Source of the DNA: DATMXT01 sp963662765 | Lineage (GTDB): Bacteria > Bacillota > Clostridia > Oscillospirales > Feifaniaceae | Length of the DNA stretch: 64,000 nt | NCBI GenBank assembly: GCA_963662765.2 | Contig: CAXXUP010000005.1 | Span: 62,001-126,000, forward strand | Direction: 5' to 3' | In this document: positions 51,252-59,306 of the stretch, in pieces | Numbering within the stretch: the first letter of the stretch is position 1 | How the letters are laid out: each line of letters starts with the position of its first letter | Notes under the pieces: generated by a model | The model's database searches: none | Told to the model about the DNA's origin: nothing | The model's input: only the letters and a program-made list of their open reading frames with translations | Translations under genes and position numbers: made by a program

Positions 51252-52445
51252 TTAGCCAATGGTGACGGCAGGCAGAGCATCCCACATGCCGGTCTCGGTG
51301 TTGCAGTGCTTGACATAGGCGGTATTGCGGATGGCGTCGCCGTTTGTCTGGTCGAGGGCGATGTGGCCGGATACGCCGTCGTATTCGGTGCTCCACAGGG
51401 CTTCCATGATAGCGGCAGCGTCGGTGCTGGCGGCCTTCTTCATCGCTTCGAGGGCGAAGAAGTAGGCGTCATAGCCCATTGCGGTGACGGCTGCAACGGT
51501 TTCGTCTCCGCCGTTGCTGGCAAGACGGGTCGTGTCGGCCTTGACCCACGCTTTGAAGCCGGCATCAAAATCGGCATTCGCGCCCTCGGGATAGAAAGTG
51601 GTCACGGTGACATCGACACCCTTGCCCTTAGCGGCCTGCAGGATGACGTTGGAATCCCAGGTGTCGCCGGCAAGGATCTTCATTCCAAGCGCCTGAGCCT
51701 GAGCCTGGTCAATGATGAGCTGCGCGGCCTCAGTGGACACGGGCGAGAAGAAGACTCCGCAGCCGCCGTTTTTGGCGTTGTTGATATAGGAAGTGAAATC
51801 GGAGTTTCCATCCGGGAAAGTCTCTTGCACGCACTCGCCGCCGAGCGCCTCAAAAGCCTGGACGAAGTAGTTCACGAGGCCGCCGGAGTAGTCGTCGCCA
51901 AGCTTCGACAGGCAGTAGGCCTTCGTGATTCCGAGCTCGTTGTACGCATAGTTTGCCAAAACGGTGCCCTGGAAGGGATCGAGGAAGCAGACGCGGAAGT
52001 AGTGCTTGTTGCCCTCGGTGACCTGCGGGTTGGTGCAGGTGACGCCGATCGCCGGGATTCCGGCCGCCTCAAAGGTGGGGGAAGCGGCAATGGAGACACC
52101 GGAGCCGTAGGAACCGAGCACGACAGAGACTTCGGAGGAGACTAAGGTCGATGCCGCAGTGGCAGCCTTGTCGTTGGAGCTCTCGTTATCAACCTTGACA
52201 AGTTCGACATCATATGTAGTGCCGTTGATCTCTACCGTGGGGCTGACCGAATTGGCATACTCAATGCCGAGGGTCTCCTGCTTGCCGCCGGCGCCGTTAT
52301 CGCCGGAAGCGGGCTCGAAGACGCCGATTTTCACAACAGGGTTGCTTGCGGGTTCAGTGGTCGGGGCGGGCTCTTCCTTTTTCGCGCAGGCGCCAAGGGA
52401 AAACATAAGCGCAATCGCAAGTACCAATGCCAACGACTTTTTCAA
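51252..52445 (-). CDS. livJ: Branched-chain amino-acid-binding lipoprotein LivJ-like
   Basis: 397 residues. A lipoprotein signal ends at SLGAC (Cys about 20). The periplasmic-binding type I fold follows: VKIGVFEPASGDNGAGGKQETLGIEYA in the first strand-helix unit, VSVVLGSYGSG and VSGHIALDQTNGDA near the end. TTG at 52445 is the start: GGGAGGAAG lies seven bases upstream and it yields a proper signal peptide, whereas the ATG at 52502 lies before the ribosome site. First gene of livJHMGF. Confidence 0.92.
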   Translation of the reverse strand: MKKSLALVLAIALMFSLGACAKKEEPAPTTEPASNPVVKIGVFEPASGDNGAGGKQETLGIEYANSVSPTVEINGTTYDVELVKVDNESSNDKAATAASTLVSSEVSVVLGSYGSGVSIAASPTFEAAGIPAIGVTCTNPQVTEGNKHYFRVCFLDPFQGTVLANYAYNELGITKAYCLSKLGDDYSGGLVNYFVQAFEALGGECVQETFPDGNSDFTSYINNAKNGGCGVFFSPVSTEAAQLIIDQAQAQALGMKILAGDTWDSNVILQAAKGKGVDVTVTTFYPEGANADFDAGFKAWVKADTTRLASNGGDETVAAVTAMGYDAYFFALEAMKKAASTDAAAIMEALWSTEYDGVSGHIALDQTNGDAIRNTAYVKHCNTETGMWDALPAVTIG

Positions 52446-52525
52446 AGTAACTTCCTCCCAAAAAATGTTTGATCGACGGATGTATCCACAGAGTATGGAC
52501 ACTTGTATTCCGCAATCTGTTCAAG

Positions 52526-52554
52526 ATTATACCGCATTTAAACTTCAATATCAA
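52526..52554 (-). promoter_or_regulatory. Promoter of livJHMGF
   Basis: On the minus strand TTGATA (52549-52554), 17 nt, and TATAAT (52526-52531), about 80 bases before the livJ start. Confidence 0.75.
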
Positions 52555-52699
52555 CACTAATCTTAATTATTTATCACATAATTATCACGGCTTGATGATC
52601 CCGAGTCGAAAAAACACGAAAGGTACAAGGCAGATTCGGCCTCGTGCATCCGCCGGGGTTTTCGCGTAAGCTGCCGCCTCTTCCGCCCGGTCGTCTATG

Positions 52700-52867
52700 C
52701 TAATACCGCTTTATGTACTCCTCCCAAGTATCGGGATAGAGCTTTTGTATGTGCTCAAGGGTGTATTTCGGGATTTCTGTAGCCCAGTAGTAAATTCCCT
52801 GCCGGGCAAATTCGTCGACAATCTCCATTTTTCGCTTGTAGTCATCTGGAGGATTGCAGGCACGTAG
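52700..52867 (-). pseudogene. C-terminal remnant of an unidentified gene
   Basis: A 55-codon open frame after a stop, reading CNPPDDYKRKMEIVDEFARQ and then GIYYWATEIPKYTLEHIQ to KRY at the stop. The sequence looks like real protein (balanced, aromatic-rich, helical) but has no ribosome site, and the frame is closed upstream. Either a gene remnant or a 42-codon small gene from the internal ATG. Family not recognised. Confidence 0.4.
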
Positions 52868-52900
52868 TCAAATACTAGTTCCAATACTAATATAGTTATC

Positions 52901-53980
52901 TCACCTGCTGCTCGCTATAGAAATCCTATATATGTAACTTGTTGAACTATTTCTATCACTCGTTATAACAATAGCGCTTCCTTTTTTGTTTGTCTTATAG
53001 CATACAAGCTCCCCAAGTAATTTTATGCTATCCAATTGTTTTAAATCAGTATCAAATAACTCGGCATGACTGTTACCTCTTCCGTGCGATGAGACTACAA
53101 TGAGATCATTCGAGGCGAAAAACTGTGGCGCTGATGTTGTAACACTATATAAACCCGCCTGTGCTACGACATCTCCGTTGATGAGGTTAATTTTACATAG
53201 AGTACGAAAATTGCTGATTAAAAACATGATATCATCAGAAACTATATTACATGAACAGGCAGCTACTTGATATGGCAATGGGGATTTAAGTATGACAACT
53301 CCATTTTCATCCAATGTCCAAACGTCCATAACCATCTGATCGTTTGATGTCGGTATATGACAATATCTGTTGGATTGATCGGCAATTAATTGAAGGAGCA
53401 TACATTTTCCTGTTGCATGATACCATAGTCGTTTCCCGCTAACATCAAAGGCCGCAACTCCATCGCCTTCACCAATATATATGTTTTCACCCAAAATAAT
53501 CGGTTGTGTCCAAGCCACATCAATGTTTTTAATCCAGTTTACCTCTCCGCTAGGTTTTATGGAGCAGAGTTGACAAGCTGGCACCGACGCAGTGAGATCA
53601 TACGTCACCAAAATGATGTTTCCGTAAAAATCAAGTACGGCTTTATGTATTGAATAGCCCTTCATGTCCTTTTCCCATAACTGGTTTCCCTGCAAATCGA
53701 AAGCATACACTTTATTCCCTTTTTCATCATAAGTGGCAAAATACAGGGAATTCCCAACAAGTAACGGAGGTGACTTCACTTTGTGTTCGCACTTTATTAT
53801 TGCAGACAATTGGCCGGACTGGTTTAGCATATATATTTGTGTTCCAACCGGCAAATTATTCTTCCTTTCGGAACCGACAAAATATGCGAGCTCGTTTTCA
53901 TCAAATTCAATATTGGATAAATCGAGTATTGTGTCGTATTGTAAAACCAGTTCAAATTCGAGCACATGTTTTTTTGCCAT
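52901..53980 (-). CDS. PQQ-like beta-propeller repeat protein, AT-rich
   Basis: 359 residues without signal peptide or membrane segment. Repeated strand units such as NKVYAFDLQGNQLWEKDM, GVAAFDVSGKRLWYHATG and ICKINLINGDVVAQ-type loops (FRTLCKINLINGDVV) show a PQQ/WD-like beta-propeller of about seven blades. No enzyme motif is seen, so a cytoplasmic protein- or ligand-binding role is possible. It is clearly AT-rich compared with its surroundings and sits beside a gene remnant, suggesting transfer. AGGAGG precedes the ATG at 53980. Confidence 0.7.
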   Translation of the reverse strand: MAKKHVLEFELVLQYDTILDLSNIEFDENELAYFVGSERKNNLPVGTQIYMLNQSGQLSAIIKCEHKVKSPPLLVGNSLYFATYDEKGNKVYAFDLQGNQLWEKDMKGYSIHKAVLDFYGNIILVTYDLTASVPACQLCSIKPSGEVNWIKNIDVAWTQPIILGENIYIGEGDGVAAFDVSGKRLWYHATGKCMLLQLIADQSNRYCHIPTSNDQMVMDVWTLDENGVVILKSPLPYQVAACSCNIVSDDIMFLISNFRTLCKINLINGDVVAQAGLYSVTTSAPQFFASNDLIVVSSHGRGNSHAELFDTDLKQLDSIKLLGELVCYKTNKKGSAIVITSDRNSSTSYIYRISIASSR

Positions 53981-54047
53981 AGTGTCCTCCTTTGGGCATC
54001 TTAGGAATCCAATAGGCAGCTCTGCGCATTCTTTTACTGCCCCGCCA

Positions 54048-54437
54048 CTACTTCCCGGCTCTCTTTATTAGCTCAATTAATATTTCCTCGTCCGCCGGAC
54101 AAAAGGCGTAGTCGCCGATCTCTTCTGCCGTGATCCAGCGGATGTCGTTGTGCTCGATTTTTTTGGGGATGCCTTCCTCTATGGCGGCACTGTAGAGTGT
54201 CAGCCGCACCATGATGTCGGGGTACGGGTGGACGACAGTCATGAAGAGCTCCCCCACCACAATCGTCACGTCGAGTTCCTCCCGGCATTCGCGGACTAGC
54301 GCCTCCTGCGGCGTCTCCCCCGCCTCGACTTTTCCGCCGACAAATTCCCACAAGAGTCCTCTTGCCTTATGGGCGGGCCGCTGGCAGATCATGAATTTCG
54401 CGCCGTCCCAAATGAGGGCGGCCACAACTTCGGTCAT
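54048..54437 (-). CDS. mutT: MutT-type Nudix hydrolase (8-oxo-dGTP diphosphatase-like)
   Basis: 129 residues. The Nudix box GGKVEAGETPQEALVRECREELDV is complete with its REEL-type metal glutamates (shown as GGKVEAGETPQEAL and RECREEL). LIWDGAKFMICQRPAHK at the start and RWITAEEIGDYAFCPAD near the end match MutT. It probably cleans oxidised dGTP from the nucleotide pool. GAGGTG precedes the ATG at 54437 by six bases; the GTG at 54446 lies inside that ribosome site. Confidence 0.85.
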   Translation of the reverse strand: MTEVVAALIWDGAKFMICQRPAHKARGLLWEFVGGKVEAGETPQEALVRECREELDVTIVVGELFMTVVHPYPDIMVRLTLYSAAIEEGIPKKIEHNDIRWITAEEIGDYAFCPADEEILIELIKRAGK

Positions 54438-54527
54438 ATTTTCCACCTCATACCGATTATATCATCCGTAAAGCCGCCGGGCAATAAGACTTCACATGGT
54501 CCCGCCGCGATTGTCGCAAAAATATGA

Positions 54528-54566
54528 AAAGGGCCGATGCGTTCGCATCGACCCTTTAATAAAAAA
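54528..54566 (-). terminator. Terminator of the TrpXYZ-type operon
   Basis: A 13-bp stem with one mismatch around a four-base TTCG loop (about 54529-54557) and TTTT on the minus-strand side. Confidence 0.78.
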
Positions 54567-54574
54567 TTTGAAAT

Positions 54575-55378
54575 TCAGGACGACAAAACCATTCTGTCGC
54601 TCATCTCCTCCTCGGAGCCCGCCGCGTCGTGGAAGCGCACCATCAGGTCTTCGACCGTGAGGCCCTGCTTTTCTTCGCCGCGGACGTCGAGGATGATTTT
54701 GCCGTTTGCCATCATGATCATGCGGTTGCCGTGTTTGATTGCAGCCCGCATGTTGTGGGTTACCATCATTGCCGTCAGCCCGTTTTCTTCAATGACCTTG
54801 TCCGAAAGCTCCAGCACCTTCATGGCGGTTTTGGGGTCCAAGGCCGCGGTGTGCTCATCTAAGAGCAGCAGCTTTGGGCGGCGGATGTTCGCCATGAGCA
54901 GCGTCAGCGCCTGACGCTGTCCGCCCGACAAAAGCCCCACCTTGCTGGTCATGCGGCCTTCAAGCCCCAGTTCAAGGGTCGAAAGCTCCCGTACAAACAG
55001 CTCCCGCTCCTCTTTTGTGATGCCGCGGCGCAGTGTGCGCCGTGCTCCGCGCCGGTGAGCCAAGGCAAGATTCTCCTCGATGCTCATGCCGGCGGCAGTC
55101 CCCATCATCGGATCCTGGAAGACGCGGCCCAGAAGATAGGCCCGTTCGTGCTCCGCCATCTTGGTGACATCGCTGCCGTCGATGCTGATTTTTCCGCTGT
55201 CCACGCCGTAGACGCCGGCGACACAGCTGAGCAGCGTGGACTTTCCGGCCCCGTTTCCGCCGATGAGCGTCACATACTCCCCGTCCTCAAGCGAGATGGA
55301 CAGGCGGTCAATGGCGGTTTTCTCATTGACGGTGCCCTTATTAAACGTCTTTGAGATGTTCGAAACATTCAGCATCAT
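54575..55378 (-). CDS. ABC transporter ATPase, TrpZ-like
   Basis: 267 residues. Walker A GGNGAGKSTLL, signature LSGGQRQALTLLMA and Walker B LLLLDEHTAALDPKTA. The DEHTAALDP form is characteristic of the ATPase that partners PF04392 binding proteins (TrpXYZ type). The switch is VTHNM. Start and the permease stop overlap as ATGA-like. It energises import of the substrate captured by the lipoprotein at 56321. Confidence 0.9.
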   Translation of the reverse strand: MMLNVSNISKTFNKGTVNEKTAIDRLSISLEDGEYVTLIGGNGAGKSTLLSCVAGVYGVDSGKISIDGSDVTKMAEHERAYLLGRVFQDPMMGTAAGMSIEENLALAHRRGARRTLRRGITKEERELFVRELSTLELGLEGRMTSKVGLLSGGQRQALTLLMANIRRPKLLLLDEHTAALDPKTAMKVLELSDKVIEENGLTAMMVTHNMRAAIKHGNRMIMMANGKIILDVRGEEKQGLTVEDLMVRFHDAAGSEEEMSDRMVLSS

Positions 55379-56286
55379 CCCTTCGCCTCCCTATTCCTTG
55401 CAAGCCGGTTCTTAAACTCCGGCAGCGACAGCGCCAAGGCGACCGTCAGCGCCGTGAAGAGCTTCAGGTCGGTCGGCTGCATGCCGAGTTCGAGCACGAT
55501 GGTCACAATGACGCGGTAGGCGATTGCGCCGAGCACCAGCGAGATGAGGTGCCGGGCGAAGTTCTTTGTGCCGAACAGCACTTCGCCGATGATGACGGAT
55601 GCAAGCCCGATGACAATGGTGCCGGTGCCCATCTGAATATCCGAAAACCGCTGATTTTGGGCAATGAGCGCCCCGGCCAATGCCACGAGTCCGTTTGAGA
55701 GTACAAGCCCCAGGATGATCATGTTGTCGGTGTGAATGCCCTGCGCCCGCACCATACTCTTGTTGATGCCCGTCGCCCGAATGGCACACCCGAGCTCAGT
55801 CGAGAAAAACCAGCACAGTGCCGCAACCGTGATGACCACCAGCGTAAGCCCGATGACGATGACCGCAAACTCCCTAGGGTTGGACGTCGCTGAAAGTCTC
55901 GCCTCGGTGCCGGAAAACAGCGTCTCCATGCGCAGTAGCGAGATGGTGGCCTTCCCCATGATGCGGATATTGATTGAATACAGGGCGATCATGGAGAGGA
56001 TTCCGGATAAGAGCCCCGGGATTTTCAGCTTGGTGTGCAAAAGTCCCGTGACAAGCCCGGCGCACATGCCGGCGCACATTGCGGCGGCGGTGGCCGCGAT
56101 CGGAGAAGCCCCGCCGACCATGAGTGAAGCCGCAACCGAAGCCCCGGTCGTAATGCTGCCCTCAACAGTCAGATCTGCGTAGTCGAGCACGCGGTAGGTG
56201 ATGAAAACGCCGATTGTCATGATGCCCCACAGCAGTCCGAGGGAAAGTGCCCCCAGGCCGATGTCGGCAATGTAGGTAATGCCCAT
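55375..56286 (-). CDS. ABC transporter permease, TrpY-like
   Basis: 303 residues with about nine hydrophobic segments. YRVLDYADLTVEGSITTGA is the signature of the permease partner of PF04392 proteins, and GQTD-like MVRAQGIHTDN replaces the coupling loop. AAGGGG precedes the ATG at 56286. Between the lipoprotein gene (34 bases) and the ATPase gene (overlap), so the three make a complete importer. Confidence 0.9.
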   Translation of the reverse strand: MGITYIADIGLGALSLGLLWGIMTIGVFITYRVLDYADLTVEGSITTGASVAASLMVGGASPIAATAAAMCAGMCAGLVTGLLHTKLKIPGLLSGILSMIALYSINIRIMGKATISLLRMETLFSGTEARLSATSNPREFAVIVIGLTLVVITVAALCWFFSTELGCAIRATGINKSMVRAQGIHTDNMIILGLVLSNGLVALAGALIAQNQRFSDIQMGTGTIVIGLASVIIGEVLFGTKNFARHLISLVLGAIAYRVIVTIVLELGMQPTDLKLFTALTVALALSLPEFKNRLARNREAKG

Positions 56287-56320
56287 TAGAGTATTGTCCC
56301 CTTCCGGTTTGCTTTATGTT

Positions 56321-57331
56321 TTATTGTTCCGGGTAGACGACAAATTCCTTAAGATCTTCCGGAATCGTGATGCCGATGGCCTCCGCGACCGTACCATTGA
56401 TCACATAGTCGAAATCCGCCTGGGATTCGACAGCCATTTCGGCGGGGGTGGCTTCGCCGTTCAGGATGCGGGCGGCCATTTCGCCGGTCTGGTATCCGAG
56501 GTTGTAGTAGTTGATACCGAGCGTCGCAAGTCCGCCACTTTCAACCATGTTGGATTCGCCGCAGATAACCGGGATCTTGGCGGCTGTCATGATTTCGCCG
56601 ACAATCGGCATGGCGGTAGCGATGATGTTGTCGGTCGGAACATAGAGTCCGTCGATCTTGCCGGCTAAGGACTGGGCAACCTGCTGCACGTCGTTGGAGG
56701 AGGTCACGGTGCCCTCGACGACTGCAATGCCGATGGTTTCGCAATATTCCTTGACCATATTGGCTTGAAGAATGGAGTTGTCCTCGTTGGAAGTGTACAA
56801 AACGCCGATGGTCTTTACCTCGGGGTCGAGTTTGAGCATCAGATCAATCTGTTTTCCGACGGGGTTCATGTCGGTGGTGCCGGTGACGTTGCCGCCGGGT
56901 GCTTCATTGCTGGCAACAAGCTTAGCGTCGACAAGGTCGGTCACGGCGGTGACGACGATCGGGATGGTCGTTGTCTGTGAGGCGACGGCCTGGGCGGCGG
57001 GGGTTGCAATGGCGAGAATCATGTCCACGTTTGCGGCAACAAAGCGCTGGCCGATGGTCATGAGGTTGTTGGGGTCGCCCTGGGCGTTCTGGAAGTCGAA
57101 GGTCACTTTCTCGTCTTTCACATATCCGGAGGCGGCGAGGCCATCATAAAAGCCCTGGCAGGCGGCGTCAAGCGCCGGATGCTCGGCATACTGAATGACT
57201 CCGATGGTAAAGACTTTTTCTGGGGTGGAGGGTGCTTCAACCGGCTCTTCCTTCTTGGCGCAGCCGGAGAATAGGGAAAGCGCTATGAGGGATGCTAAAA
57301 TGATGGATAGTACGCGTCTCTGGTGTTTCAT
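56321..57331 (-). CDS. ABC transporter substrate-binding lipoprotein, PF04392 (TrpX-like)
   Basis: 336 residues. A lipoprotein signal ends at LFSGC (Cys 24). PF04392 features: IGVIQYAEHPALDAACQGF near the start, AIATPAAQAVASQT and IPIVVTAVTDLVDA, then IGVLYTSNEDNS. In streptococci the related TrpX binds tryptophan and its operon is T-box controlled; here the ligand is unknown. GGGAGG precedes the ATG at 57331. A 320-nt leader with promoter and terminator lies upstream. Confidence 0.9.
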   Translation of the reverse strand: MKHQRRVLSIILASLIALSLFSGCAKKEEPVEAPSTPEKVFTIGVIQYAEHPALDAACQGFYDGLAASGYVKDEKVTFDFQNAQGDPNNLMTIGQRFVAANVDMILAIATPAAQAVASQTTTIPIVVTAVTDLVDAKLVASNEAPGGNVTGTTDMNPVGKQIDLMLKLDPEVKTIGVLYTSNEDNSILQANMVKEYCETIGIAVVEGTVTSSNDVQQVAQSLAGKIDGLYVPTDNIIATAMPIVGEIMTAAKIPVICGESNMVESGGLATLGINYYNLGYQTGEMAARILNGEATPAEMAVESQADFDYVINGTVAEAIGITIPEDLKEFVVYPEQ

Positions 57332-57372
57332 CGTGTCTTCCTCCCTGAAATTAAAAAAGTATATAGTTTCGG

Positions 57373-57419
57373 AAAAAACACAAAACCCCCACTCTCGCAT
57401 TCACATGCGAGAGAGGGGG
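57373..57419 (-). terminator. Intrinsic terminator inside the leader
   Basis: A 15-base arm pair with one A-A mismatch (57386-57400 with 57405-57419), four-base loop, then TTTTGTGTTTTTT on the minus strand, 42 bases before the first gene. It would stop transcription unless prevented. Confidence 0.88.
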
Positions 57420-57691
57420 CTGGCTTTTCCGTCACCATCTCAGCTACTGTTCATCCCCGTTTTAGGGTAGACGAACCGGGCGGGTCAGGTGACGGTCTCA
57501 TGTGGGTCGTAAAGCCACATGTGCCAACACCTTACCCGGCGTCTATCAACAGTTTTCTGCGGAAGCAAGAAGCTTTCCGCTGTGTGATTTTGAGATAATA
57601 ATAGAAAGCCTTCCTTGCCCCCTTTGCGGCCCAGATTTACTCTGTGCCGAAATTCGCTCATGCCTCTGGTTATAGTCATGAGTGTGTATTG
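57373..57691 (-). ncRNA. Structured leader RNA of the TrpXYZ-type operon (riboswitch/attenuator candidate)
   Basis: About 320 nt from the predicted start near 57691 to the terminator at 57373-57419. By eye it folds into a GCGGAA/TTCCGC hairpin (57559-57580), a long helix CGGGTAAGGTG with CACCTGACCCG enclosing a CATGTGG/CCACATG hairpin (57482-57538), a GTTCGTC/GATGAAC hairpin (57448-57475), then the terminator. CCGTCACC (in the long helix) can instead pair with GGTGACGG just before the terminator, giving two exclusive folds. No T-box or known riboswitch core was recognised. Confidence 0.55.
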
Positions 57692-57697
57692 TAGAAA

Positions 57698-57726
57698 ATT
57701 ATACATATCAAATTCGGCGCTGTCAA
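57698..57726 (-). promoter_or_regulatory. Consensus sigma-A promoter of the leader
   Basis: On the minus strand TTGACA (57721-57726), 17 nt, and TATAAT (57698-57703): both boxes perfect. Confidence 0.88.
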
Positions 57727-57774
57727 CCGATTTGTCGAAAAATAAGCGACAAACAAGCCTGACGGCGCCGAATT
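57711..57774 (-). promoter_or_regulatory. Large hairpin between thrB and the leader promoter
   Basis: Arms 57711-57725 and 57760-57774 pair over 15 bases with one mismatch; an inner TTTGTCG/CGACAAA stem lies at 57731-57753. It probably ends or stabilises the thrB transcript, although no T tract follows. The second arm contains part of the -35 box and the spacer of the leader promoter. Confidence 0.55.
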
Positions 57775-57814
57775 CAATTTGGTGAAAATGTGCTAATTTG
57801 CGGTTTATACGTGT

Positions 57815-58705
57815 TTATGCGTTTTCCATGACGGTCACACCTTTGTTGTCCGCATAGAGACGCAGGACGCGATATTCCGGAAACTCCCTTGCTATGTAAC
57901 CGACAAGGCCGGTGTATATGGCGTTGTCAGTGGCCGGAACAATGGCGAGTAGCGAAGGGCCGGCCCCCGAAACGGTTGCGGAAAAGGCACCGAGCTTCAG
58001 CATGGTATCCATGATCTGCTCGCCGCCGCGAATGAGCTGCAGACGGTATTTCTGGTGCAGCCTGTCTTTGGTCGCCACCCGCAGCAGGTCGTAATTCCCG
58101 GTCAGGAAAGCGGCTGTGCACAGCGAAGAGCGGGACAGGTTGAATACTGCGTCGGCCATTGGAAAAGTCTTGGGAAGAGCTTCGCGGGCGTCATGGGTGC
58201 TGACCATAAAATCCGGGACCACAACGATAAAGCAGAGCTCGTCCCGGCTTAAAGATTTCTGATGATATGTGACGTGTCCGTTGTCGATGACGGAGGCGAC
58301 AAAACCGCCCAGCAGGGCCGGCGCGACATTGTCCGGGTGCCCCTCGATGAGGGCTGCTATGTCAACCTTGTCGGAGAGTGACATGATATTCCCCATCAGT
58401 TCGTCGGCAATGGTGACGCCGGCCGCGATACATGTGGAGGAACTGCCGAGCCCTCGGGACATAGGAACGTTGTTTTCCTGAATGAGATGTACGCCTTTGA
58501 AGGGCCGGCCGGCCGCCTCAAAAGTGTGGACGATGGTGGATACAATAAGGTTGTCGCCCCCCTTGGGAATGTCGTCGACCGACTCTACAAGCAAACGGTC
58601 GCACGCTTCAAATTCCACATGGTTGTATAGAGCTAATGCAATTCCGATTGAGTCAAAACCGGAGCCCACATTGGCGGTAGATGCCGGTATGCGCAGTTTC
58701 TTCAT
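57815..58705 (-). CDS. thrB: Homoserine kinase
   Basis: 296 residues of the GHMP kinase fold: RIPASTANVGSGFDSIGIAL at the start, ATP loop PMSRGLGSSSTCIAAG and SGAGPSLLAI near the end. ThrB phosphorylates homoserine on the way to threonine. The ATG at 58705 (AAAGGA upstream) gives the canonical start; a longer frame to 58840 overlaps pheB and is rejected. It forms an operon with the ACT-domain gene upstream. Confidence 0.94.
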   Translation of the reverse strand: MKKLRIPASTANVGSGFDSIGIALALYNHVEFEACDRLLVESVDDIPKGGDNLIVSTIVHTFEAAGRPFKGVHLIQENNVPMSRGLGSSSTCIAAGVTIADELMGNIMSLSDKVDIAALIEGHPDNVAPALLGGFVASVIDNGHVTYHQKSLSRDELCFIVVVPDFMVSTHDAREALPKTFPMADAVFNLSRSSLCTAAFLTGNYDLLRVATKDRLHQKYRLQLIRGGEQIMDTMLKLGAFSATVSGAGPSLLAIVPATDNAIYTGLVGYIAREFPEYRVLRLYADNKGVTVMENA

Positions 58706-58772
58706 GGGTGAAAATTCCTTTCGACTTGAATATATTACCGAAATATGGTAGACTAAGAAAATAAGCTGGGGT

Positions 58773-59210
58773 CTACTCTGAGCCGAGGACCCGGACATCG
58801 ACAACGCCGCGCACAGCGGTGACCTCGGAGACCAGCTCATCGTTTAGAGACGTGCTGTTCTCGGTCTCGATGGACAGTGTGAAAGTGGCCACATCGCCGG
58901 ACGGAAGCCCCTGATGCAGCGTGAGGACGTTGCAGCCTCTTTTTGCCACGGCAGCCAGAATGCCCGACACAACGCCCGGTTCGTCCCGCAGCGTAAACGA
59001 AAGGCTGACCACCCGATCCTTGGACTTATCTCGGAAGGTGTAGATCATGTCCTTGTACTTGTAGAACGCACTTCGTGAAAGCCCCGTCTGCTCAACGGCT
59101 TCGCTGACCGTCCTGGCCTCTCCTGACGCCAGCAGCGCCTTGACGCGCAGGACTTTGTGAAACACTTCCGGAAGCGCCGCGCCGTCAATCAGATAAAAAT
59201 CACCTGGCAT
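58773..59210 (-). CDS. pheB: ACT domain-containing regulatory protein PheB (UPF0735)
   Basis: 145 residues. An N-terminal HTH-like part (SEAVEQTGLSRSAFYKYKDMIYTF) is followed by an ACT domain (LSFTLRDEPGVVSGILAAVAKRGCNVLTL). The pair thrB-pheB or pheB-pheA is common in Firmicutes; the protein is thought to sense an amino acid, but its action is not settled. It lies 68 bases upstream of thrB on the same strand. Confidence 0.9.
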   Translation of the reverse strand: MPGDFYLIDGAALPEVFHKVLRVKALLASGEARTVSEAVEQTGLSRSAFYKYKDMIYTFRDKSKDRVVSLSFTLRDEPGVVSGILAAVAKRGCNVLTLHQGLPSGDVATFTLSIETENSTSLNDELVSEVTAVRGVVDVRVLGSE

Positions 59211-59306
59211 TTCAAGTCCCCCTTATGGATACACTTGTATGTACAGGGTGAACTTTACCACAAAAAAAATAAAAAAGCAAGAGCTTTATGAACGGGGGTA
59301 TGAAAC

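Noticed and set aside
57420..57470. TPP riboswitch suggested by GCTGAGAT on the minus strand
   Set aside because: The matching second half (ACCTGAT with its downstream helix) is missing, and the order of elements does not fit.
57430..57560. T-box leader upstream of the TrpXYZ-type operon
   Set aside because: The conserved T-box core (AGGGTGG-type bulge sequence) and a specifier-loop stem I are absent, although the operon type would suggest one.
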